A DNA stretch of 5,473 nt, from positions 1 through 5,473 of the forward strand of contig CACYBZ010000461.1 in assembly GCA_902772795.1 (NCBI GenBank), given 5' to 3'. The position numbers were made by a program, and so were the translations under genes. Of the stretch, positions 1-5,454 are shown piece after piece; position 1 is the stretch's first letter; every line of letters begins with the position of its first letter. This stretch comes from an uncultured Ruminococcus sp. (lineage in GTDB: Bacteria; Bacillota; Clostridia; Oscillospirales; Acutalibacteraceae). The notes below the pieces were generated by a model. It made no database searches and was not told the origin of the DNA. It saw nothing but the letters and a program-made list of their open reading frames with translations.

Positions 1-70
1 GACCCTACCACTTTTGAAAAAGTGGACAAAACTTTTAATTGTCATAGCTATACGAAAATTATTCCAACCG
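1..70 (-). repeat. Dispersed intergenic repeat, left copy (inverted)
   Basis: Read on the minus strand, bases 50 down to 1 match 5390-5439 at 48 of 50 positions, and the match continues with one 5-base gap through CGGTTGGAAT (minus strand of 60-69). Weaker similarity runs on to about base 85-90. It contains a hairpin, CCACTTTT (8-15) pairing with AAAAGTGG (18-25). The copy runs off the window edge, so its GC-rich tail, present in the right copy, is not visible here. No coding capacity. It could be a dispersed non-coding repeat, a decayed mobile-element end, or a bidirectional terminator; the first is most likely. Confidence 0.85.
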
Positions 71-307
71 CACAGATGGAATTTTTTTGTAATCGATTTC
101 ATCAGCTATACTATAACATACTGTTTTTGATTTTTCAATTTGTTTTGCAAGGTATCCGTATAAAACTTTGACAATGTTTTTTGTGAATAATCGACGAATA
201 CCCGACCGATACCCCTAAAAAGAAATTACGTACTATCTGTTTGGTACTATTTCTTGAGTATTTTTTTACATTTGCATAAATATTATATAAAAACAATAAA
301 ATTTTTC
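71..307. other. AT-rich non-coding leader region upstream of the GH32 gene
   Basis: No open frame here has a ribosome binding site or a recognisable protein. The region is very T-rich, with several weak promoter-like words: TTGACA at 168-173 without a good -10 at 17 bases, and TATACT at 106-111 with a poor -35. Short direct repeats occur: GAATACCC and CGATACCC between about 195 and 214, and GTACTAT twice (230-236 and 244-250). No riboswitch, tRNA or other RNA class is recognised. Confidence 0.5.
220..255. promoter_or_regulatory. Possible operator: imperfect inverted repeat with embedded direct repeat
   Basis: AAGAAAT (220-226) is complementary to ATTTCTT (249-255), and the inner GTAC (230-233) pairs with GTAC (244-247). 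The same stretch also holds two direct copies of GTACTAT whose starts are 14 bases apart. It lies about 50-90 bases upstream of the predicted -35 of the fructosidase gene, a place where an activator or a looping repressor could bind. AT-rich sequence yields such symmetry by chance, and no regulator gene is adjacent, so this is only a candidate. Confidence 0.3.
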
Positions 308-336
308 TTTTCAAATGCCGAAAATTCTGTTATACT
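308..336 (+). promoter_or_regulatory. Predicted sigma-A promoter of the fructosidase unit
   Basis: An extended -10, TG-T-TATACT (TG at 328-329, hexamer 331-336), sits 17 bases after a weak -35, TTTTCA (308-313). The extended TG can compensate for a weak -35 in Gram-positive promoters. The transcript would start near 342-344, giving a leader of about 40 bases that contains the AAGGAGG ribosome binding site. The spacing fits well, but the call rests on pattern alone. Confidence 0.5.
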
Positions 337-382
337 CTTTACAGATGAAAAGCATAAACATCATCATAAGGAGGAGAAAACA

Positions 383-1849
383 ATGAAAATATGGACAAAG
401 GAAGAACGCTACCGTATTCTGAAAAGTGCCGATGAAATCCGTCCGCTTCATGAACGGATTATTCAGTCGGATTACCGTCAGCATTACCATATCCAGAGTG
501 TGACAGGTCTGTTGAATGACCCTAACGGATTTGTTTTTCATAACGGTCTGTGGCATCTTTTCTATCAGTGGTGTCCGTGGGGAGCGGTTCACGGACTGAA
601 ATACTGGTATCACACGGTTTCCGAAAATCTGGTGACATGGCAGAACAAAGGTGTCTGTATCCGTCCCGATACGGAATATGACAATAAAGGGGCTTATTCA
701 GGTTCTGCATTGCCTACGGAAGATTCTGTCTACCTCTACTACACAGGCAATCACCGTGATGAAGACTGGACACGCAGACCTTATACCTGTCTTGTCCATA
801 TGAAAGACGGCGGAACAGTACAGAAACTCCGTCCGCTTTTCGGAGCAAATGAAAACTATACGGAACATCAGCGTGACCCTAAAATCATCTTTAACGAACA
901 AAACGGAAAGTATTATCTCATTATCGGGGCTCAGACAAAAGATAAAAGAGGCTGTATTATTATTTATACTTCCGATTCCGCCACAGAAAACTGGCATTTC
1001 GCAGGAGAACTTAAAGTTATCGGTTTTGAAAACTTCGGCGATATGTGGGAATGTCCGTCCATTGAAAGTATAAGCGGTTATGACGTGCTGATTTTCTGTC
1101 CTCAGCATATCCGTCTGGCAGGGCGTGGCGGTGCCGTACACCACAGCGGTTATCTTCTGGGTCATATGGACTGGGAAAACCTGATATTTACGCCCGACAA
1201 TACAAGTTTTCATGTACTGGATTTCGGGTTTGACGCTTATGCCGCCGAATGTGCCGCAAATCCTGACGATAAAAACAAGGCGACACTGGTAGCCTGGATG
1301 GGTCTGCCTGACGCTGCCTATCCCACTGATGAAGAAGAATGGTCGGGTTGTCTTACCCTGCCCCGTGAACTGCGTGTAAGAAACCGTCGGCTGATTCAAC
1401 AGCCACTGGACGGACTTCGGCAACTGCGTGAAGAAAAGATTGACCCTGAATGTACCGACCTGTTACCCCGTGTGTGTGAAATGGAAATCATCAGCAGAGG
1501 CGGAAATCTGACACTGCGTCTTTTTGCCAGAGCAGACGGCAGCGGAGGACTTGTCGTGACCTATGACGATACCGAAAAACAAATCACCATAGACCGTTCT
1601 CAGATGAACCGCCGTTTCAATACGGAACTTGGCGAACAGCGTACCCGTCCTTTGCCGAAAGGATTATTTCATCTGCGTTTTTTCATCGACCGCAGTTCTG
1701 TGGAAATTTTTGTCAATGACGGAGATGCCGTATTTTCTTCCCGTATCTTCCCCACAGAAGAAGAAAACCGCTTTGAAATAGACGGTGATGTGTCTGTTCA
1801 TCTCTGGAAATTGAAGCGTGCCGTACAGGATAACTTCATTGTGGATTAA
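383..1849 (+). CDS. scrB: GH32 sucrose-6-phosphate hydrolase / beta-fructosidase
   Basis: A 488-residue glycoside hydrolase family 32 enzyme, the usual length for bacterial sucrose-6-phosphate hydrolases. It should cleave the fructosyl bond of sucrose-6-phosphate (or sucrose or short fructans) in the cytoplasm; there is no signal peptide. The N-terminal five-bladed propeller (about 35-340) shows the nucleophile block NDPNG (D46), the YQWCPWGAVHGLKYWYH signature (61-77), YSGSA (105-109), RDPK with the transition-state Asp (D165) and EC with the acid/base Glu (E223). The C-terminal beta-sandwich has FIDRSSVEIFVNDG (434-447). The ATG start follows AAGGAGG (368-374) by 8 bases; an in-frame TTG at 254 would add 43 low-complexity residues and has no ribosome site. 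It ends in tandem stops (TAA TAG). GC is visibly higher than in the next genes. No transporter, fructokinase or regulator is adjacent, so sucrose-6-phosphate as against free fructoside is undecided. Confidence 0.92.
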   Translation: MKIWTKEERYRILKSADEIRPLHERIIQSDYRQHYHIQSVTGLLNDPNGFVFHNGLWHLFYQWCPWGAVHGLKYWYHTVSENLVTWQNKGVCIRPDTEYDNKGAYSGSALPTEDSVYLYYTGNHRDEDWTRRPYTCLVHMKDGGTVQKLRPLFGANENYTEHQRDPKIIFNEQNGKYYLIIGAQTKDKRGCIIIYTSDSATENWHFAGELKVIGFENFGDMWECPSIESISGYDVLIFCPQHIRLAGRGGAVHHSGYLLGHMDWENLIFTPDNTSFHVLDFGFDAYAAECAANPDDKNKATLVAWMGLPDAAYPTDEEEWSGCLTLPRELRVRNRRLIQQPLDGLRQLREEKIDPECTDLLPRVCEMEIISRGGNLTLRLFARADGSGGLVVTYDDTEKQITIDRSQMNRRFNTELGEQRTRPLPKGLFHLRFFIDRSSVEIFVNDGDAVFSSRIFPTEEENRFEIDGDVSVHLWKLKRAVQDNFIVD

Positions 1850-1886
1850 TAGAGGTAGTCGGAAACTGGCGTAAAGGAAAGATACG

Positions 1887-2519
1887 ATGGTAAAAGAAGT
1901 CAGACCACAGGACACAACGAGAGAAAAAGCTTACAAACTTTGGCTGAAAGTGCCAAATCCAATGGTTACTTTTTTCAAGACACTGAATGTAACAAATTTA
2001 GTCCGAATAAGCAAACAGGGAAAAAAATTCAATATGCTTATGCTGTATTGCATAGGAAAGACTGCCGTCAATATAAAAGAGTTTTATACGCTTCCTGTCG
2101 GTGACAGACTTATGCAATACGACACGATTGCTGTAAATACGATTGTAAAAAATAAAAACGATGCTATCAATTCCTGCGATATTCCTTTTTCGGATAATCC
2201 GGATAAATTTGAGGAAAATTATCTGAAAAATACGGTATGTTCTGCGGAAAACTGCCGTGATTATGATTTATCCGCAGAAAGTATGGTTATCGGTACATCA
2301 GCAATCGTTGAAACAGAACTTGATGGCGTTGTCGGTATGAACAGCGGTTTCAATAATCCGTTTATTATCTGGGGAAGATATCGAAAAAACATATCAGGGT
2401 ATTTTCTGCCGATATCGTTTCAGTTTCACCACACGCAGATGGACGGTATTCATGCGGGAAAATTTCTGGAAAATCTGCAAAATGAAATTGACTGTCTGAA
2501 AACAGATAAAAAACAATGA
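1887..2519 (+). CDS. CatA-like (chloramphenicol acetyltransferase family) O-acetyltransferase
   Basis: A 210-residue protein close to the usual CAT length (about 210-220). The family's catalytic block lies near the C-terminus: HHTQMDG (181-187), where the second His (H182) matches the general base and D186 the structural Asp, followed by IHAGKFLENLQNEI, the typical helix. The segment GYFLPISFQFHH (171-182) is the expected strand before it. CAT enzymes are cytoplasmic trimers that move acetyl from acetyl-CoA to a hydroxyl group. The acceptor-site signature of classical chloramphenicol enzymes (around PW-x-SF) is missing; the matching stretch reads TSAIVETELDG (137-147), so chloramphenicol resistance should not be assumed. 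The start follows AAAGGAAAG (1873-1881) by 5 bases. It lies 37 bases behind the fructosidase with no terminator between them, so co-transcription is likely. Its stop overlaps a possible start of the next gene. Confidence 0.85.
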   Translation: MVKEVRPQDTTREKAYKLWLKVPNPMVTFFKTLNVTNLVRISKQGKKFNMLMLYCIGKTAVNIKEFYTLPVGDRLMQYDTIAVNTIVKNKNDAINSCDIPFSDNPDKFEENYLKNTVCSAENCRDYDLSAESMVIGTSAIVETELDGVVGMNSGFNNPFIIWGRYRKNISGYFLPISFQFHHTQMDGIHAGKFLENLQNEIDCLKTDKKQ

Positions 2520-2539
2520 ATGGTAAAAAGGTGGTCGGA

Positions 2540-2977
2540 ATGAATATCAGGGAAATATATCCGAACGAACTTCATGACTTGCTGGAATTGTATACGCATT
2601 TACATGAGCATAGCATACCTGAAAACAGTGACGGTTTACAAAATACGTGGTCTGTTATCTGCAATGATGTAAACCACCATATTATTGTCTGTGAAATTGA
2701 CGGTAAAATTGTTTCGTCTTGTGTGTGCGTGATTATTCCGAACCTGACAAGAAATACCCGTTCTTACGCATTTATCGAAAATGTCGTTACACATTCCGAT
2801 TACAGGAAAAGAGGCTGTGCGACTGCCTGCCTGAACTATGCAAAGAAACTGGCGGTCAGAAATAATTGCTATAAAATAATGTTGCTGACAGGTTCAAAAA
2901 ATGAAAATACGCTGAATTTCTATAAAAAAGCAGGTTACAACAGTACAGACAAAACAGCATTCATACAATGGTTATGA
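2540..2977 (+). CDS. GNAT-family N-acetyltransferase, small
   Basis: A 145-residue single-domain GNAT protein, a usual length. GNAT enzymes transfer acetyl from acetyl-CoA to an amine. Visible landmarks are the strand FIENVVTHSDY (78-88), the acetyl-CoA pyrophosphate loop RKRGCA (89-94, the R/Q-x-x-G-x-G/A motif with Ala last), helix TACLNYAKKLAV, and the C-terminal FYKKAGY (127-133). The substrate cannot be told. I chose the ATG at 2540 because AAGGTGG (2528-2534) stands 5 bases before it and the protein then opens with the typical MNIREIYPNE. An in-frame ATG at 2516 overlaps the previous stop (ATGA), would add 8 residues and lacks a ribosome site, though translational coupling could use it. 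It ends in tandem stops (TGA TAA). Likely the last gene of the fructosidase/CatA-like unit. Confidence 0.85.
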   Translation: MNIREIYPNELHDLLELYTHLHEHSIPENSDGLQNTWSVICNDVNHHIIVCEIDGKIVSSCVCVIIPNLTRNTRSYAFIENVVTHSDYRKRGCATACLNYAKKLAVRNNCYKIMLLTGSKNENTLNFYKKAGYNSTDKTAFIQWL

Positions 2978-3047
2978 TAAGAACGAATAAATATTTTCTG
3001 TTCGGAGCAGTTGGCATGATTTTCTGAAATGCGTAATAATCAACCTT

Positions 3048-3084
3048 TAGCTATGATACTTGAAAATCTTGTCCACTTTTGGGG
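3048..3084 (+). repeat. Degenerate partial copy of the dispersed repeat
   Basis: TAGCTATGA followed by TTGAAAA and TTGTCCACTTTT lines up with the core of the end repeats (5390-5421) with several changes, then stops: the second hairpin arm is missing and GGGG follows directly. It looks like a decayed or truncated copy lying about 40 bases before a better-preserved one in the same orientation. The 5' part of this intergenic region (2978-3047) contains nothing I recognise. Confidence 0.6.
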
Positions 3085-3121
3085 CAATGTTGTCAACTTA
3101 AGATATGCTTACTTTAAGCGG

Positions 3122-3218
3122 TGACAATCAAAAGTTTTTTGTCCACTTTTTTGAAAAAAAGTGGGCGGGGTCAAGGGGCTGCCGCCCCTTGTGGGATTTT
3201 TAAGGGCGAAGCCCTTAA
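3122..3218 (+). repeat. Dispersed repeat copy with GC-rich hairpin tail
   Basis: The stretch TGACAATCAAAAGTTTTTTG (3122-3141) and the following CCAC-T-run hairpin match the end repeats in the same orientation as the right-hand copy. Three perfect hairpins follow one another: CCACTTTTTT (3143-3152) with AAAAAAGTGG (3155-3164), AAGGGGC (3173-3179) with GCCCCTT (3184-3190), and TTAAGGGC (3200-3207) with GCCCTTAA (3211-3218). The tail GGGGTCAAGGGGC is shared with 5434-5446. A reading frame across it on the minus strand is an artefact of the repeat. Confidence 0.75.
3173..3218. terminator. Probable transcription end for the upstream acetyltransferase unit (paired hairpins)
   Basis: Two stable perfect stems (7 base pairs with a 4-base loop, then 8 base pairs with a 3-base loop) lie about 200 bases after the GNAT stop and about 105 bases before the next gene. 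A TTTTT run (3197-3201) directly follows the first stem after GTGGGA. It is not a textbook stem plus U-tract, so termination is inferred from stem strength and its position between two transcription units. Confidence 0.4.
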
Positions 3219-3323
3219 TGACACGCTTCGTATCGTTGAGGTGACAGAGCGTTTCTTGTTGTTTTCCGTCTTTTGTGTTACTTTCAGATTGTTCAGATAA
3301 CAAAATGAAAGGAAAGAACGAAA
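3219..3323 (+). promoter_or_regulatory. Short leader of the PAP2/XRE unit; only a weak promoter visible
   Basis: The best candidate is TTGTGT (3273-3278), 17 bases, then GATAAC (3296-3301); both hexamers are poor matches. The ribosome binding site AAAGGAAAG (3308-3316) is clear and lies 7 bases before the ATG. A promoter is expected here because the hairpin row precedes it, but the sequence supports it only weakly. Confidence 0.25.
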
Positions 3324-4010
3324 ATGCAAGAAAAACAAAAAAAAACTTTATTCACAGGAATCGGACTGCTGACGGCTTTCGGAATATGGACACTGTTGAT
3401 ACAGTATGTCGATGTGCAGAGTGCAGGACAGAAAGGTACAAATATCGGTTTTGCCACATTCAATGTCTGGTTTCACAAGATAACAGGCGTGCATATGTGG
3501 ATTTATACCGTTACAGACTGGCTCGGACTTGTTCCCATAGTGATTTGTCTATGCTTCGGGGGACTTGGATTTGTGCAGTTAATAAAACGCAGAAGTCTGT
3601 TTAAAGTTGATACTGACATTCTTCTTTTAGGGGTATATTATATACTGGTGATTTTCGGCTATCTGTTTTTTGAGATGGTTCCCATCAATTACAGACCAAT
3701 CCTTATCAATGGATTTATGGAAGCTTCGTATCCGTCCTCAACAACGCTTCTGGTTCTGAGCGTTATGCCTACTCTGAAACTGCAGATCTACCGCAGGCAT
3801 ACAGCAACGGCAATCAGAAGAATTTCCGATATATTTGTCGTTTTGTTTTCGGCATTTATGGTTATCGGAAGACTGATTGCAGGTGTTCACTGGGCAACGG
3901 ATATTGTCGGTTCTGTTTTTCTCAGTGCAGGATTATTTATGATTTACTGGTTTTCGGTCATAACGGCAGACGAAAAAAATACGGGAGAAAAGAAACATGG
4001 AATTCAATGA
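3324..4010 (+). CDS. PAP2-superfamily membrane protein with altered phosphatase motifs
   Basis: A 228-residue multi-pass membrane protein of the PAP2 (type 2 phosphatidate phosphatase) superfamily, whose members dephosphorylate lipid phosphates such as undecaprenyl pyrophosphate at the membrane. Hydrophobic segments fall near 9-28, 66-87, 98-118, 141-151, 169-186 and 194-213. Motif 1 keeps RP (124-125) but has Glu117 where Lys is usual. Motif 2 reads PSST (137-140) instead of PSGH, so the catalytic His is replaced by Thr. Motif 3, GRLIAGVHWATD (182-193), keeps R183, nucleophile H189 and D193. Activity may therefore be changed, although this may be a subfamily trait. The start follows AAAGGAAAG by 7 bases. 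Its 3' end overlaps the next gene by 14 bases, so the two are very probably co-expressed. Confidence 0.82.
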   Translation: MQEKQKKTLFTGIGLLTAFGIWTLLIQYVDVQSAGQKGTNIGFATFNVWFHKITGVHMWIYTVTDWLGLVPIVICLCFGGLGFVQLIKRRSLFKVDTDILLLGVYYILVIFGYLFFEMVPINYRPILINGFMEASYPSSTTLLVLSVMPTLKLQIYRRHTATAIRRISDIFVVLFSAFMVIGRLIAGVHWATDIVGSVFLSAGLFMIYWFSVITADEKNTGEKKHGIQ

Positions 4011-4599
4011 GAAATTGCAGGAACTGCGAAAAAGCAGAGGACTTACACAAGAAGAACTTGCAGAAAAACTTTTTGTTTCCCGAACTGCCGTTTCAAAATG
4101 GGAGTCAGGCAGAGGCTACCCGAATATTGACTCACTCAAAGAAATATCCCGATTTTTCTCCGTAACCATTGACGAACTGATTTGTACAGAAGAAATACTG
4201 TCTGTCGCAGAAAATGAGAAAAAAGCCTATATCAATAAATATCTTTCTCTGATATGCAGTGTTTTAGATATATTATCAGCAATACTGTTTTTCATTCCCG
4301 TATTCGGAAATGGTATGAACTCTTTTTCTGCGGTATCTTTATTTGCGATAACAGGTATCCGTTTCTGGATAAAGACAGTATATGCAGTTGTTATCGGTAT
4401 TACAGCGATAAACGGAATATGCGGTGTGATTATCAGCAATTTTGATAAACCGATTTGGGATAAACACCGACTTGTTACAGGAATTGTTTTATCTGTCATC
4501 AGCGTTATTGTCTTTATAGCAAGCAGACAACCGTATGCAGGAATGTTTTGTTTTTTTCTGTTGGTAATAAAAGGCATTTTATTATTTAAAGTAAAATAA
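3997..4599 (+). CDS. XRE-family HTH regulator with membrane-spanning C-terminal domain
   Basis: A 200-residue two-part protein. Residues 4-61 form an XRE/Cro-C1 helix-turn-helix: KLQELRKSRGLTQEELAEKL, then VSRTAVSKWESGRGYP (27-42, recognition helix) and LKEISRFFSVTIDEL. After a short linker the rest is hydrophobic, with likely membrane helices near 82-102, 127-147, 158-175 and 181-198. Such proteins bind DNA while anchored in the membrane; the membrane half may sense an envelope signal or a partner protein. The ATG lies inside the end of the PAP2 gene, with GGGAG (3983-3987) 9 bases ahead, so translation is probably coupled. The obvious inference is control of its own operon, including the PAP2-like partner, but no operator is identified. 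The signal sensed is unknown. Confidence 0.85.
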   Translation: MEFNEKLQELRKSRGLTQEELAEKLFVSRTAVSKWESGRGYPNIDSLKEISRFFSVTIDELICTEEILSVAENEKKAYINKYLSLICSVLDILSAILFFIPVFGNGMNSFSAVSLFAITGIRFWIKTVYAVVIGITAINGICGVIISNFDKPIWDKHRLVTGIVLSVISVIVFIASRQPYAGMFCFFLLVIKGILLFKVK

Positions 4600-4645
4600 A
4601 AATGCTATTTATTTCTATAAAATAATATTTTCAGGAGGCAGAATA

Positions 4646-5272
4646 ATGAATACAACAGATTATATTATTCGTTCGGAAGAAAAAGCGGATTACAGAGCAG
4701 TGGAAAATCTTATCAGGGAGTCATTCTGGAATGTTTACCGTCCGGGTTGTACAGAACATTATGTCATTCACGTTTTAAGAAAAGACCCGTCTTTTGTGAA
4801 AGAACTGGATTTCGTCATGGAAAAAGACGAAAAGCTGATTGGGCAGAATATGTTTATGAAGACGGTTATCCAATCTGACGACGGTAAAGAAATTCCTGTT
4901 CTGACAATGGGGCCGATTTGTATTACTCCCGAACTGCAAGGTAAAGGCTACGGTAAAAAGCTGTTGGATTATTCTTTGACAAAGGCTACCGAGTCAGGAT
5001 TCGGTGCAGTTTTGTTTGAGGGGAATATCGGATTCTACGGCAAAAGCGGATTTGATTATTCCCGAAAGTTTGGTATCCGATACCATGACTTACCGAAAGA
5101 CGCTGACGATTCCTTTTTTCTTTGCAAGGAACTGATTTCGGGATATCTTGACGGTATTACAGGCGTTTATCAGACACCGCAAGGCTATTATATCAATGAT
5201 GAAGACGTTGAAAGGTTCGACAAAGAATTTCCTGTCAAGGAAAAACTGAAATTACCTGGACAGTTGTTTTAA
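4646..5272 (+). CDS. GNAT-family N-acetyltransferase (YhbS-like)
   Basis: A 208-residue GNAT protein resembling the YhbS/COG3153 group. The N-terminal MNTTDYIIRSEEKADYRAVE is the usual first strand and helix. MGPICITPELQGKGYGKKLL (88-107) holds strand 4 and the acetyl-CoA loop QGKGYG (98-103); AVLFEGNIGFYGKSGF (121-136) is the typical strand 5 and the FYGKSGF turn. A further 70 residues (about 137-208) extend past the core and may form the acceptor site. It probably acetylates a small amine or a protein N-terminus or side chain; the substrate is unknown. AGGAGG (4633-4638) lies 7 bases before the ATG. The 46-base gap after the XRE gene is AT-rich, with no clear terminator and no convincing promoter, so read-through from the PAP2/XRE unit is possible. 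Confidence 0.88.
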   Translation: MNTTDYIIRSEEKADYRAVENLIRESFWNVYRPGCTEHYVIHVLRKDPSFVKELDFVMEKDEKLIGQNMFMKTVIQSDDGKEIPVLTMGPICITPELQGKGYGKKLLDYSLTKATESGFGAVLFEGNIGFYGKSGFDYSRKFGIRYHDLPKDADDSFFLCKELISGYLDGITGVYQTPQGYYINDEDVERFDKEFPVKEKLKLPGQLF

Positions 5273-5340
5273 AAACTGCCACCGTTTTACTCTCCCTGTC
5301 AGCTTTGCTGACATTTCCCCGCTTTAAAGTGACGGAAGAA
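5273..5340. repeat. Small hairpin element downstream of the last gene
   Basis: TGTCAGC (5297-5303) and GCTGACA (5307-5313) form a perfect 7-base-pair stem with a TTT loop, flanked by CTCTCCC and TTTCCCCGC. From memory this resembles the short hairpin-bearing intergenic elements (TCAGC-loop-GCTGA next to CTCCCC) that are scattered in Oscillospiraceae genomes. It stands 24 bases after the acetyltransferase stop and could also end transcription, although only three T residues follow. Confidence 0.45.
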
Positions 5341-5364
5341 GTTTTAAAAATATTTCTACCTGAG

Positions 5365-5454
5365 CGGTTGGAATGGTTTTCCCCTTGTATAGCTATGACA
5401 ATGAAAAGTTTTGTCCACTTTTTCAAAAGTGGTGGGGTCAAGGGGCAAAGCCCC
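5365..5454 (+). repeat. Dispersed intergenic repeat, right copy
   Basis: This is the most complete copy: CGGTTGGAAT (5365-5374), a spacer 5 bases longer than in the left copy, the core 5390-5439 (48 of 50 identical to the left copy in inverted orientation), the hairpin CCACTTTT (5415-5422) with AAAAGTGG (5425-5432), then GGGGTCAAGGGGC and a second hairpin, GGGGC (5442-5446) with GCCCC (5450-5454). Weaker similarity to the left copy extends back to about 5345. The last 19 bases of the window show nothing further. Reading frames through it on the minus strand are repeat artefacts. Confidence 0.85.

Noticed and set aside
254..382. In-frame TTG extension of the fructosidase by 43 residues
   Set aside because: The added residues are low-complexity (Lys, His, Phe), there is no ribosome site at the TTG, the extension covers the predicted promoter, and AAGGAGG stands correctly before the ATG at 383.
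698..1423. 241-residue open frame on the minus strand
   Set aside because: It lies wholly inside the GH32 gene, has no recognisable domain and is a shadow frame.
2516..2539. Upstream ATG of the small GNAT gene overlapping the previous stop
   Set aside because: There is no ribosome site ahead of it; AAGGTGG precedes the ATG at 2540 and the GNAT fold begins there. Coupled translation from 2516 remains possible.
3029..3124. 31-codon + strand frame in the intergenic region
   Set aside because: It has no ribosome site, overlaps the degenerate repeat and has no recognisable sequence.
3109..3303. Minus-strand small protein candidate
   Set aside because: The translation runs through the repeat hairpins and has no ribosome site or family resemblance; such frames are common artefacts of this repeat.
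3275..3604. 109-residue + strand frame overlapping the PAP2 gene start
   Set aside because: It overlaps the PAP2 gene in another frame, shows no domain, and the PAP2 frame has membrane segments, family motifs and a ribosome site.
4600..4645. AT-rich imperfect stem as a terminator or promoter between the XRE and GNAT genes
   Set aside because: The arms are A/T only with bulges and no G-C base, and no -35/-10 pair with acceptable spacing could be found.
5410..5419. TTGTCCACT words resembling DnaA boxes (TTATCCACA)
   Set aside because: They occur only as part of the repeat and its hairpin arm, differ at key positions and are not clustered as in an origin.
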